Source: Sphingobacteriales bacterium
GTDB lineage: Bacteria > Bacteroidota > Bacteroidia > Chitinophagales > Chitinophagaceae
Direction of reading: 5' to 3'
DNA length: 64,000 nucleotides
Assembly (NCBI GenBank): GCA_004144175.1
Contig: SEFT01000012.1
Location: 62,001-126,000 of the forward strand
How positions within the stretch are numbered: the first letter of the stretch is position 1; every line of letters starts with the position of its first letter. The notes under the pieces were generated by a model. It searched no databases. It saw only the letters and a list, made by a program, of their open reading frames with translations, and had not been told where the DNA came from. A program made the translations under genes and the position numbers. Positions 26,553-34,309 of the stretch are shown in pieces.

Positions 26553-26714
26553 ATGAAACAGAATATAACTGCATACTTAGGGCGGCATAAACGCTTCGGT
26601 ATAATCCTCCTAGGCATTATTTGCCTGAACATGATCTATGGCTTTGATCCGCGCTTTACCATTATCAACCTGCTATGGATAGGCATTAGCATCATCAAAA
26701 TTGACAAGCTATGA
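26553..26714 (+). CDS. Small membrane protein in the ars operon
   Basis: The 53-residue protein from the ATG at 26553 has a basic N-terminus and two hydrophobic stretches (about 16-30 and 34-48), ending I-S-I-I-K-I-D-K-L. Its stop overlaps the arsC start by 4 nt (ATGA), a sign of translational coupling that supports it as a real gene. Its function is not known. It might help membrane handling of arsenic, as no arsenite efflux permease is present in the window; that is a guess. Confidence 0.6.
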   Translation: MKQNITAYLGRHKRFGIILLGIICLNMIYGFDPRFTIINLLWIGISIIKIDKL

Positions 26715-27103
26715 GAAAGTTGCTTTTTGTTTGCATCGAAAACAGCAACCGCAGCCAGATGGCGCAAGCCTTTGCCATTATATATGGCAAAGGCAATATT
26801 CAAGCATATAGCGCAGGTTCCAAGCCAAGCGGCAAGATAAATCCCAAAGCTATCGTTGCCATGCAGGAACTTAGCTACGACTTGTCCGCCCACACTAGCA
26901 AGAGCATTGATGAGGTGAAAATGGAGGCGCCTTTCGATGCGGTTGTGACCATGGGCTGTGGTGACGCTTGCCCATGGATGCCGGCTAAACAACATATAGA
27001 CTGGCAAATTCCCGACCCGCGCGACATGGCACCCGAACAATTCAACGAGGTGCGCGATATGATAGGTGGTTTGGTAAAAAGACTCATCGAGCAGCACCCC
27101 TGA
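26711..27103 (+). CDS. arsC: Thioredoxin-coupled arsenate reductase (LMW-PTP type)
   Basis: The 130-residue enzyme reduces As(V) to As(III). The low-molecular-weight phosphatase loop is C-I-E-N-S-N-R (Cys8, Arg14). The redox cascade cysteines Cys83 and Cys87 lie in G-C-G-D-A-C-P, and the general-acid loop P-D-P-R-D follows. It is the last gene of the arsR-arsM-orf-arsC operon and begins within the end of the small membrane protein gene. The As(III) it makes would then be a substrate for ArsM. Confidence 0.93.
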   Translation: MRKLLFVCIENSNRSQMAQAFAIIYGKGNIQAYSAGSKPSGKINPKAIVAMQELSYDLSAHTSKSIDEVKMEAPFDAVVTMGCGDACPWMPAKQHIDWQIPDPRDMAPEQFNEVRDMIGGLVKRLIEQHP

Positions 27104-27304
27104 ACTTCAGTTCCAACCGCTTGCGCGCAGGCTTCCTCCTTTTTCTTGTGACGGAGGTTGCCTTCCGATTTTCCGGGGACAGCAATATACACTCGTAGGG
27201 CGTCTTTTGAGATACAGCATGGTAATGACTGCCAGGGTCGAGATGCTCTGGCAGCCTTACCTCACCCCCACACAACTACCGTCTATAAGTATTAATGATC
27301 TTGT

Positions 27305-27350
27305 GATAGTAATACTATCCTGATTTGCTATTCATGACAGTATTACTATC
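27305..27350 (+). terminator. Possible terminator made of two palindromes
   Basis: GATAGTAATACTATC and GACAGTATTACTATC pair with each other over 15 bp with one mismatch around a 16-nt loop, and TTTTTG follows. Each arm is also nearly self-complementary, so this could instead be a pair of operator sites. It lies about 200 nt after arsC. Confidence 0.4.
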
Positions 27351-27603
27351 TTTTTGAAATAGTTTGTTGCTTGTTTGCACTGTAAGCGTGATAAAAAATG
27401 GAAAAGTCCGGTATAGATCGTATCGACTGACCTCCATTTTGTCCTTCTTCAAGGCGATTCGTTCCTTTTACAAAGCGGAATATGTTTGCCGATAGTATTG
27501 CATTCTTCTCCTATTCTTGTCAGGGATATAAAGTTTAATAAATCGAATGGCCGTCTTGCACTGGTTTACATCCCACGTTATTGTCGCTAGCTGCTAATGG
27601 CTC

Positions 27604-27656
27604 GCTAATCCGAAGATTGGCAACCAAGCCGCCATAGTCAGAGGCTATGCCTAATG
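27604..27656. repeat. Tandem-hairpin repeat, copy 2
   Basis: Homologous to 23838-23892. GCTAATC-CGAA-GATTGGC forms the first stem with one G-U pair, and a second stem CATAG...CTATG follows. It stands alone without a DUF4373-like gene, so the element can occur independently of the module. Confidence 0.55.
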
Positions 27657-27661
27657 GGGGG

Positions 27662-28501
27662 TTAGATAATGAGGCAAACAAATCCTACTACTACTGTGGA
27701 ATCAGTTTTCAGGACAGAGGACGGTTTTGCCGCGTCCAGGATTTTTCCTCGTGGGGAGACTTTAAATATATTTCCCTGGTAGTCGTCGATAACCAGGTTT
27801 TTGCTAACGATCAGTTGCGTTATTATAGCAAAATTGTTATTAGCTCTACGCACGGTGTCGTAGGCTGCAAGCGTAAATTTTAGCCAGGGGCGGTTAATGT
27901 TTAGCGCTACTATGTCTGCAGAAAAATTGTAAGACGGACATTGGAAATTGGTTCGCCTTTTAGCAGATCTGATTTTGCTGATATTTTGTCGTTGTGCAGC
28001 AATATGGCTCCACGTTTCTGGTATAGGCCAGGGATTCACAGTTGCTACACAAAACTGTTCTCCGTATCGCGGATTGGTCAATTCGTGAATGTCTATTATT
28101 GCGGCATCTTCAATAAGGTTTGCCCGCACAACCCGTTCAACAAGGCCCCCGTTTGCAAGGAATGCCGTTGTAGTGGTGCTGAATTGAGATTTTGGTATAG
28201 CAATATTTACCAGCTTTGAAAATAAGTAAGCTTTATCGAGTTCTGTCGGTGATTCAAACACAGTGCCGTAGGCAACGAACGACAGCGTGTTGAAATCAAA
28301 TGGTATACCCGGGCATGTTGTAATCAGAAAACTACTTCCGGCCTTCATGCCCGGGTGATACTCAGGTATTTTTAAAGCCTCCCCGATCTCCTGCCTGACA
28401 ATTCCGTGAAACCGTACACCTCCGGTATTGCCGGATGTATATACAGGCCTCTGGCAGGATGATACAACAAGGAAAGCTAAAAATATTAATACCTTATTCA
28501 T
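27662..28501 (-). CDS. Lipoprotein of unknown function
   Basis: The 279-residue protein has a lipoprotein signal ending V-V-S-S-C (Cys16), then a mixed domain with V-R-F-H-G-I-V and several D/N-rich loops. The C-terminus is hydrophobic and ends V-G-F-V-C-L-I-I. It is the last gene of the minus-strand stretch after the 482-residue protein, 39 nt downstream of it, so both are probably co-transcribed. No family recognised. Confidence 0.6.
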   Translation of the reverse strand: MNKVLIFLAFLVVSSCQRPVYTSGNTGGVRFHGIVRQEIGEALKIPEYHPGMKAGSSFLITTCPGIPFDFNTLSFVAYGTVFESPTELDKAYLFSKLVNIAIPKSQFSTTTTAFLANGGLVERVVRANLIEDAAIIDIHELTNPRYGEQFCVATVNPWPIPETWSHIAAQRQNISKIRSAKRRTNFQCPSYNFSADIVALNINRPWLKFTLAAYDTVRRANNNFAIITQLIVSKNLVIDDYQGNIFKVSPRGKILDAAKPSSVLKTDSTVVVGFVCLII

Positions 28502-28540
28502 TTGATACAGCTATTGCCTATAGTTCGCAACCGCTTTTGT

Positions 28541-29989
28541 TTAAACCCAGATATCGCCTGGTTTTTCTGTTGGATTCGGTGTGAGTGGCAGCTTATAACA
28601 TAGGAACGCAATGATCTGGTATCCCTTTATCGTTACAGTATTGCCATCAATGGTAACGTTTTTGCTTTTCTCAGTCGATTCGGTCGTTGTCTTTCCGCCA
28701 ATAGAGAACGGCCCCCAACCCACGCTTACATCTGTATTGGTCTTTAGATAGTTTTCTGATACGTGGTCTGAAAATGCTTTAGAAGTAATCTTCACATCTT
28801 TTATCCATATGGCTGTTGTTGGATAGGCAGGTAGAGGGCCAACGCCTTTGCCGTCGGATACGGTACCTAAAGTAGACTGAGGCCCGAGTTTCCACCCCTG
28901 ACTCAAAATAAACTCAGGAGAGAACCAGTTGCGCATGATAGGCGTCTGTGTTATGGAAAAGGAAATTTTCAAGTCGCTGGTATCTTTGTTTTCCACCGTG
29001 GTTTTATTATTTACCTCAGTTCCGGCTTTCACTTTCCAGAATCCCCAGCCAAGGTTAAGACTTGGGTCGGTATCTACTTTCTTTACACTGCTAAAGGTTT
29101 TGGTTTCAGAATTACTAAACGTGACTTTTGTCCAGCCTTCTGCTTCTTCAGATGCAAAGCTTGTAGGTATAACTCCTGTAAAGTAAAAATCTATATTGCG
29201 CTCGGCATCTGTCAGCCTGTTTGTAGCGGGATCCATGCGCGCCTGCATTTCTGCCTTGATGATTGTCGCATTTTTCTCCTGTATCTGCTTAATATATGTG
29301 CGGGCTCCTTCTACCTCGTTTTTATATCCTTCCGCGGCCCATTCTTCCAGCTTGGTCTGTACACGCTTTTTATAGGTAGCGCCATTTCGCTGAAACTCCA
29401 TATATGCAGCTTTTTCTTCCTTGGTTGCTTCGGCAGGATTGTACAACGCTGCTTCTACCATCAGCTTGTTGAATTCCATTGCAGCGTCTTCATAGGCCTT
29501 CTTGCTCTTTTCATAGGCCTTCACTTTTGCACTGACCATGTATTTTTTCACCATCACGCTGTCATCGTCCTCGTCAGGCACTTCTACTTCCTTACCCAAA
29601 ACAGCACGATTTTTATCCAGTGTTTTTTGCTCGCTTTCGGTAAGTTCCTTGTTGCGTACCTGCGACTCGTCGAGAATTTTTTTATACACATCCCAAAGCA
29701 TACTGCCATTGGCGGCGCGGAAACGCTGCATTACATTTTGTTCGGGTATAATATTGGCGAGTTGGGCAAAGTCGGCAGCTTGTTTCAAAAGCTCCGGATC
29801 GCTGGTGCCTTTGCCAAGAAATTTCAGGTCTTTTGCCTGTACAGGTAAGCCGGGCGTGCACCATGCCAGGTAGTTGGCGTTAGCCTCTGATTTTCCTTCT
29901 TTGGACGAGTCGCTGTCCTGGACAACACCGGTTACAATGCCGGAAATTTTTGTGAGTAGTGCCTGTAAAGCGTCTTTACTGTTTGACAT
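28541..29989 (-). CDS. Large soluble protein of unknown family
   Basis: The 482-residue protein has no signal peptide or membrane segment. The N-terminal half (to about residue 270) is helical and charged, with Lys/Glu-rich segments that should form coiled coils. The C-terminal half is rich in beta-strand and Gly/Trp/Lys: it holds repeated K-T-T and T-E-S-T-E-K stretches, W-F-S-P-E-F-I-L-S-Q-G-W-K-L-G near 360, and a final hydrophobic strand I-I-A-F-L-C-Y-K-L. The layout resembles structural or pore-like proteins, but I cannot assign a family. It precedes the lipoprotein gene by 39 nt. Confidence 0.6.
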   Translation of the reverse strand: MSNSKDALQALLTKISGIVTGVVQDSDSSKEGKSEANANYLAWCTPGLPVQAKDLKFLGKGTSDPELLKQAADFAQLANIIPEQNVMQRFRAANGSMLWDVYKKILDESQVRNKELTESEQKTLDKNRAVLGKEVEVPDEDDDSVMVKKYMVSAKVKAYEKSKKAYEDAAMEFNKLMVEAALYNPAEATKEEKAAYMEFQRNGATYKKRVQTKLEEWAAEGYKNEVEGARTYIKQIQEKNATIIKAEMQARMDPATNRLTDAERNIDFYFTGVIPTSFASEEAEGWTKVTFSNSETKTFSSVKKVDTDPSLNLGWGFWKVKAGTEVNNKTTVENKDTSDLKISFSITQTPIMRNWFSPEFILSQGWKLGPQSTLGTVSDGKGVGPLPAYPTTAIWIKDVKITSKAFSDHVSENYLKTNTDVSVGWGPFSIGGKTTTESTEKSKNVTIDGNTVTIKGYQIIAFLCYKLPLTPNPTEKPGDIWV

Positions 29990-30256
29990 GAAGATTGATT
30001 TTAGAAGTTAAAATTTTGGCAGGCCTGACCAGGTGCGCATATACCTGTTCCAGATCTGTTTTTTTACATTTTCGATACTCAACTGCGTCGAGTAGATACT
30101 GCAAAACAACTTATTGTATCGTGTAATAGACAGAGCGAAACTTCGTGATTGCCAAAACAGGCATTTACATGGTTGAGCGCAGGTAAAAATACCTGCCAAT
30201 CAGTAACGGCAGATGTTTGGGGGCAGTAAAAGAGTGGTGTATAGGTATAGATGCTG

Positions 30257-30952
30257 TTAAATACCCGGAGTTTTTTTTGGAAACCCTATTTCATACAGGT
30301 CGTTTGCTATGGCAAACACAACCAGCCCGGCCGTATTCCTCGAGTCGGTTTTGGCAAGCAGATTATTACGGTGGCCATCTACAGTACGCGGACTAATATA
30401 GAGCTTCTCGGCTATCTCGGTTGTGGTGTACTCCATGCAGATCAACTTTAATATTTCGACCTCTCTTTCGGAAATATCTACCGGCATGTTATTGATGGTA
30501 CGAATAGAACTATTCTTGCTTTTGTGCCTGTAGCCTTCGCGCATGGCCCGTACAGTGCTTTCATTGAAATAAAAGTTGGTTTTGTTTACGGTTCTTATTG
30601 ACAGTACTACTTCCTCAATATCACTATTCTTTTCCAGATAGCCTGCCACGCCCAGAGCTACCATTTTGCTTATGAATCTGTATTGATTGTAAACGGTGAG
30701 TATGATGATTTTAATAGCCGGATATGAGTTTTGCAGTAATTCAGTCACCTCCATGCCGTTCAGGCTGGGCAGGTTCATGTCCAGCAATACAACATCGGGC
30801 AGATCTTCCTGTTCCGATAGCCATTTCATGAATGATGCTCCATCTTCGTGTTCAGACATTACCTCTATATCCGGCTCTCGTTCCAGCATAGCTCTTATGC
30901 CTTTCCTGAAGAGCTTTTGATCTTCCACTAAAGCAATCCTTATTGTTGTCAT
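30257..30952 (-). CDS. NarL/LuxR-family response regulator
   Basis: The 231-residue DNA-binding regulator has a receiver with phosphoacceptor Asp58 in L-L-D-M-N-L-P-S and a C-terminal LuxR helix-turn-helix (about 165-225) with Y-T-T-T-E-I-A-E-K-L-Y-I-S-P-R-T-V-D-G-H. It follows the cognate histidine kinase gene by 6 nt on the same strand. Targets are unknown; the neighbouring genes at 28541-29989 and 27662-28501 are possible ones. Confidence 0.9.
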   Translation of the reverse strand: MTTIRIALVEDQKLFRKGIRAMLEREPDIEVMSEHEDGASFMKWLSEQEDLPDVVLLDMNLPSLNGMEVTELLQNSYPAIKIIILTVYNQYRFISKMVALGVAGYLEKNSDIEEVVLSIRTVNKTNFYFNESTVRAMREGYRHKSKNSSIRTINNMPVDISEREVEILKLICMEYTTTEIAEKLYISPRTVDGHRNNLLAKTDSRNTAGLVVFAIANDLYEIGFPKKTPGI

Positions 30953-30958
30953 AGTCCT

Positions 30959-31723
30959 TTATGTTTCCTTATAGCAAATATGAATACTGCAACCTTTGTT
31001 GATGCCGCTTTGGATATCGCAGGATGCATTTATTACCTGAAGTCTGCTTTTGATATTGTACAAGCCCATTCCGCGGCCCGCCACCCGGGTGTCAAACCCT
31101 TTACCGTTATCTGTGTAAATAATATGCAGCTCATCTTTTGCCTGTTGCATAGAGACCGTAATTAAAGTCGCATCGGCATGCTTCAGGGTATTGTTCAATA
31201 GCTCTTGTATTACCCTGTATAAAGATAAAGCAACATCATTATGCAGACGCTTTGGCATATCTTCTGCTTTGTTGCTATATATGATCTCGACGCCAGATAA
31301 ATGTGCAATATTTTCACATAGCTCTTCAAGTGCATCTGCGAGGCCGAACAGCTCTATGCCCGGCGGCAGCAGCTGATGAGAAATATCCCTTACGCGTGAA
31401 ATGATGCCGTCAATATCTGCCTTTATATCCTTATCTGTATTGGGGATGACCCTTTGTATATGCAACCGAAGGCTGGAAAGCATACTGCCTATTTCATCAT
31501 GCAGGTCGCGGCCAATGCGCTTACGCTCTTCATCCTGGGTATGTACTGATGCTGCTAATAGTGCTTTTTGGTGGTCCATTTCCAGAAGCTGCAGACTTTC
31601 CTTTTGCTTATAGAATTGCCACCGGTACCTGATATAAAAGAACACAATGGCAGTACCCAAAAGAAAGGTTCCTGCCATGCCCAGTATCACCATCACATAT
31701 ATATCAAACTGTTCGTTTTGCAT
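30959..31723 (-). CDS. Membrane sensor histidine kinase (NarX/HisKA_3 type)
   Basis: The kinase has one N-terminal membrane segment (from about residue 14 to 35 of the longer form), a short linker and a HisKA_3 domain with phosphorylated His at 75 (81 if translation starts at 31741) in G-R-D-L-H-D-E-I-G. The HATPase domain has E-L-L-N-N-T-L-K-H-A, D-N-G-K-G-F-D and G-R-G-M-G-L-Y-N-I. I prefer the ATG at 31723, which overlaps the 7TM gene by 20 nt. Its partner is the NarL-type regulator 6 nt downstream. Confidence 0.9.
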   Translation of the reverse strand: MQNEQFDIYVMVILGMAGTFLLGTAIVFFYIRYRWQFYKQKESLQLLEMDHQKALLAASVHTQDEERKRIGRDLHDEIGSMLSSLRLHIQRVIPNTDKDIKADIDGIISRVRDISHQLLPPGIELFGLADALEELCENIAHLSGVEIIYSNKAEDMPKRLHNDVALSLYRVIQELLNNTLKHADATLITVSMQQAKDELHIIYTDNGKGFDTRVAGRGMGLYNIKSRLQVINASCDIQSGINKGCSIHICYKET

Positions 31724-32339
31724 AGTAGAATCCGACTGCAAATAAGATGTACATCAATAGCACCATGGATGCATGGATATTCCAGATAATTGTATTTAGC
31801 GATACATTAGCCAATATATAGTTGCCGCATATAAACAGGAACAGGGAACCGGAAAAGTAAAGCAATAGTCCGGCGTTTATCCAGGTCACTGTTAGCTTCT
31901 GTGGAATAGCATGCTGGTCGTCGAGCGCTTCTTTAAAATAGATGATAGCATAGACCATGATCAGTATTGCCTCTGCCGATCTTGAATAACTATTGTACTC
32001 TGATATAGGCTGCCAAAGCAGCATATTAGTAAGACAGAATACTGTGAAAACGACAGCTATTATAGGTAGTATCAAATGTAATCTTCGGAAAAACAATTGT
32101 CGGAAAAATATAGATAACAGGGAGAATTCTAAAATTGTATACACGTGAAAGACAGGCATGTTGTTGATGCCTTGTGTAGCCAGCGTTTTCACTATGACAT
32201 TGGTAAGGACGCCCAATAACAGATACCCGATAAACCATTTTAGCGCTACGGGCAGGTACTTGTACCTCCGCAGCGCTATGGTTAAAGGCAATAAAATTCC
32301 CAGGGGTACTATCACGCCCATATATAAGTGTAAATACAT
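31704..32339 (-). CDS. Seven-transmembrane hypothetical protein upstream of the kinase
   Basis: The 211-residue protein is almost entirely hydrophobic helices, about seven, with short charged loops. Its gene's end overlaps the histidine kinase start, which indicates one transcript and coupled translation. Proteins of this layout preceding NarX-like kinases may act as the sensory or signal-input subunit; that role is inference from position. Confidence 0.75.
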   Translation of the reverse strand: MYLHLYMGVIVPLGILLPLTIALRRYKYLPVALKWFIGYLLLGVLTNVIVKTLATQGINNMPVFHVYTILEFSLLSIFFRQLFFRRLHLILPIIAVVFTVFCLTNMLLWQPISEYNSYSRSAEAILIMVYAIIYFKEALDDQHAIPQKLTVTWINAGLLLYFSGSLFLFICGNYILANVSLNTIIWNIHASMVLLMYILFAVGFYYAKRTV

Positions 32340-32345
32340 GCAGCT

Positions 32346-32765
32346 TTATTCTTCTGCTTTTGCGGGTTCCTGGGGTCCATACAGAACGCTGGCTTTGTCA
32401 CATAATACAGGGCAAGGCTGCGTGAGGTCGAATATATAGGTGCTATCGGGGGCTCCATCGGCTCCATGCAAGATGTCTTTTTCTCCGTCGGGTACAGCCG
32501 TATCCGCTACTATCGGTACTATCATCAGTTTCAGGGAGCCAGGGTTGTCAGGCGCATCGGCTGCAAGGTAGGCCCGCACAGCTACTGCTTCATCAATTGC
32601 GGCAAGGTTTCTGATGTCTTCAATAGGTATACGGAAGCTCCGCAGGATATCCTCAGAACCACTACCCGGAAAAGTGTTTAGAAACAGTTCTCTCCAATTG
32701 GCGCATTTTTGCACGGCATAGTGGATCGGCATGCTTTTGACCTTAAGGCTGCTATTTATTTTCAT
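32346..32765 (-). CDS. Hypothetical protein heading the two-component operon
   Basis: This 139-residue protein is soluble with no signal peptide. It contains a helical N-terminal part and an A/D-rich middle (A-A-D-A-P-D-N-P-G-S). The motif C-P-V-L-C-D-K near residue 119 is a possible thiol pair. A start at Met12 is also possible. It is followed 6 nt later by the 7TM gene, so it likely begins a four-gene signalling operon. Unknown family. Confidence 0.6.
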   Translation of the reverse strand: MKINSSLKVKSMPIHYAVQKCANWRELFLNTFPGSGSEDILRSFRIPIEDIRNLAAIDEAVAVRAYLAADAPDNPGSLKLMIVPIVADTAVPDGEKDILHGADGAPDSTYIFDLTQPCPVLCDKASVLYGPQEPAKAEE

Positions 32766-33049
32766 CTTTTTGGTGTTTGCTACAAAGCAACAAAAAATGT
32801 TTGCTAAATAAGCATAGTAGTTAGCTGTCTGCGTCTGCTGCCCAAGCTGCGCTTACAACTAAGGACTTGCTGAGGTTGATAACCGTAGTTTAATTTTGGA
32901 GCTTTAGTTGAGCCTGCATTCACTTGCGAAAACCGGATCAGAGCCGTGCCTGGATATTGCTTAGATGATTGAAAACAAGCATGTTCTATTGAAAGTGCGT
33001 AAAGTTTTAGTTTCAGTAGTGGTTTTGTTTTGGTTTGATGGCTGTATAA

Positions 33050-33170
33050 TAGCTGTACACGCTGCTGTGATGGTGTCGTAAAGCTGCTGCTATCCTGCTG
33101 TTGTGGTGGCGTTGTGCTGTTGTTGTGCTGGTGTTGTGCTGCTGCAAAGGTGGTGCTATGTTGTTGTGAC
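33050..33170 (-). repeat. C/A-rich low-complexity tail, module B
   Basis: On the minus strand this is a run of ACAACA, CACAAC and CAGCAGC units with almost no G between them. It lies 150-270 nt past the stop of the DUF4373-like gene, as in module A. Confidence 0.65.
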
Positions 33171-33250
33171 TTCGTTAGTTCTGTTTGTTGTAGCATAGCC
33201 TTCGTTTATGGCGTGTCTTAGTAATGGTTTGTTCATCGTAATAAACACAT

Positions 33251-33276
33251 GCAGACCGCGTCCCTCCGGTGCAGTC
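33251..33276. other. Conserved stem-loop, module B
   Basis: The arms GCAGACCG and CGGTGCAGTC are the same as in module A (23052-23077), with a different 8-nt loop. It lies downstream of the gene and before the C/A-rich tail. Confidence 0.55.
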
Positions 33277-33316
33277 GTTGTTGTGTGTGATGTGTGTTGG
33301 CCGGTGGTTGCCTTTG

Positions 33317-33955
33317 TTATTTATCCAACACACGCCTTACGGCATCGTAGACGGTGGTGGTGCGGTTGCGGAGGGTGGCATTGGCTTGTAGTCGGTCAAG
33401 CGCGGTAAATACCGATTGCTCTTTATAATTGTTGTAGATGTAGAGGCTCTGGTCGATGGCTAGCGGACATAGCGAGCGCCATACATCCGGCGCTCTTTGT
33501 TCTACCACCTGCTTCAGCCAGTGGTGGGTCTTTATCTCCCCGTCGTTATACCCGCGCCTTATATATGCTTTTATTTCTTCGTCCTGCGCTATTTGTGCTA
33601 CAGGCACCTCGCCGATAGCCGGGTCTTCATTGGCTTCAGATTTTTGTGGTTTGGCGCGCCGGGTGTAGCTGAGGGTTGATGTAAGATATCCATCTTCCAC
33701 CGCCAGCAGCTCGTATATCTCTATCATGTCATCCAGCAGTTGTGCAAATACATCGGCTGCCATACCTACCTGCCCTGCCAGCCTGCGTATGCGTGCTTTG
33801 CTATGTTCTATGCGCATGTCTTGTTCGCGATGCATTATCTCCAGTATCATCCAGTAGGCGCCGTAGCCCGCAGGGCCATGGTCGCCTACGAGGGCTGCTA
33901 TCTTTTCATTATGGCGCGCGTCGCTTGAGTGGCGAAGGATCTTTGCTCTGGGCAT
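33317..33955 (-). CDS. DUF4373-like (Lin1244/Lin1753 N-terminal) protein, copy B
   Basis: The 212-residue protein closely matches copy A in the first 100 residues (R-H-N-E-K-I-A-A-L, G-Y-G-A-Y-W-M-I-L-E, R-L-A-G-Q-V-G-M-A-A-D). The linker and helical C-terminus are more divergent but keep R-A-P-D-V and A-L-D-R-L-Q-A-N. Neither copy carries a stop or frameshift, so both may be functional. The N-terminal domain resembles phage replication or regulatory proteins; the actual role is unknown. Confidence 0.75.
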   Translation of the reverse strand: MPRAKILRHSSDARHNEKIAALVGDHGPAGYGAYWMILEIMHREQDMRIEHSKARIRRLAGQVGMAADVFAQLLDDMIEIYELLAVEDGYLTSTLSYTRRAKPQKSEANEDPAIGEVPVAQIAQDEEIKAYIRRGYNDGEIKTHHWLKQVVEQRAPDVWRSLCPLAIDQSLYIYNNYKEQSVFTALDRLQANATLRNRTTTVYDAVRRVLDK

Positions 33956-34309
33956 GGCTTCTAGGGTTTATACATGCAAAGATGAGCGATTGGTAGATGG
34001 TGTTGGCTTTTACACACCCCCTTTGTTTAGCGTGTGTAGAAGACTTTTGCAGCAAGCTCGTTTACTACTATTCGGCTTCAACGGCGATAGCACCGTTCAT
34101 CGTTTGGAATGCTATCGAACTAGTTATGCAAGCACAGGTGGAAACACTTGCGCCAATTGAGGCCGGCTGTAATTAGTGTTCCCAACAGGAAAGTTTGTGA
34201 ACTTTTTGCTGAACGATTTAAAAAAAATCTCGACAGTTAAGCCAGTCTGAATTGACTAGGTTGAACCACTAAGCTGCTATGTAATACAGGGAATGCTTTT
34301 TAAGGATTG
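33956..34309. other. Intergenic region between module B and the A+T-rich operon
   Basis: The first 205 nt belong to the right end of module B. The middle includes an inverted repeat GATAGC...GCTATC near 34086-34116. The final 150 nt are A+T-rich and hold no gene or signal I recognise. Confidence 0.55.
33962..33992. promoter_or_regulatory. Conserved 31-nt leader, module B
   Basis: Identical to 23762-23792. It precedes the second DUF4373-like gene at the same distance and carries the same CATCTTTGC box on the minus strand. Confidence 0.5.

Larger units (their letters stand above)
27104..27661. other. Intergenic region of 558 nt
   Basis: I find no convincing gene here. It contains two near-identical 15-nt palindromic sequences (27305-27319 and 27336-27350), a copy of the tandem-hairpin repeat (27604-27656), and otherwise featureless sequence. 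Open frames on the minus strand in the first 170 nt are Arg-rich and unlikely to be real. Confidence 0.6.
32766..33316. other. Intergenic stretch with the C/A-rich tail and stem-loop of module B
   Basis: There is no gene I trust here. A 130-codon Gln-rich frame (32804-33196, minus strand) is a by-product of the C/A-rich tail. From about 33003 the sequence belongs to the second DUF4373-like module: a CTG-rich tail at 33050-33170 and a stem-loop at 33251-33276. The first part is unremarkable. Confidence 0.6.
33003..34160 (-). repeat. DUF4373-like module, copy B
   Basis: This is the second homologous unit, with the same order as module A: CTG-rich tail, stem-loop, gene, identical 31-nt leader (33962-33992), and the GGAAACACTTGCGC end motif (34140-34153). 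The stretch between leader and end motif is unrelated to that in copy A. It abuts the frameshifted defence-like operon on its right. Confidence 0.7.

Noticed and set aside
23838-27656. Integron attC sites
   Set aside because: The tandem hairpins do not show the paired R and L boxes or the GTT core of attC, and no integron integrase is nearby.
22848-33170. CRISPR arrays in the low-complexity blocks
   Set aside because: Units are short, irregular and without unique spacers of constant length.
32804-33196. 130-codon Gln-rich frame on the minus strand
   Set aside because: It is produced by the C/A-rich tail of module B; the second half has no consistent composition and module A has no matching frame.
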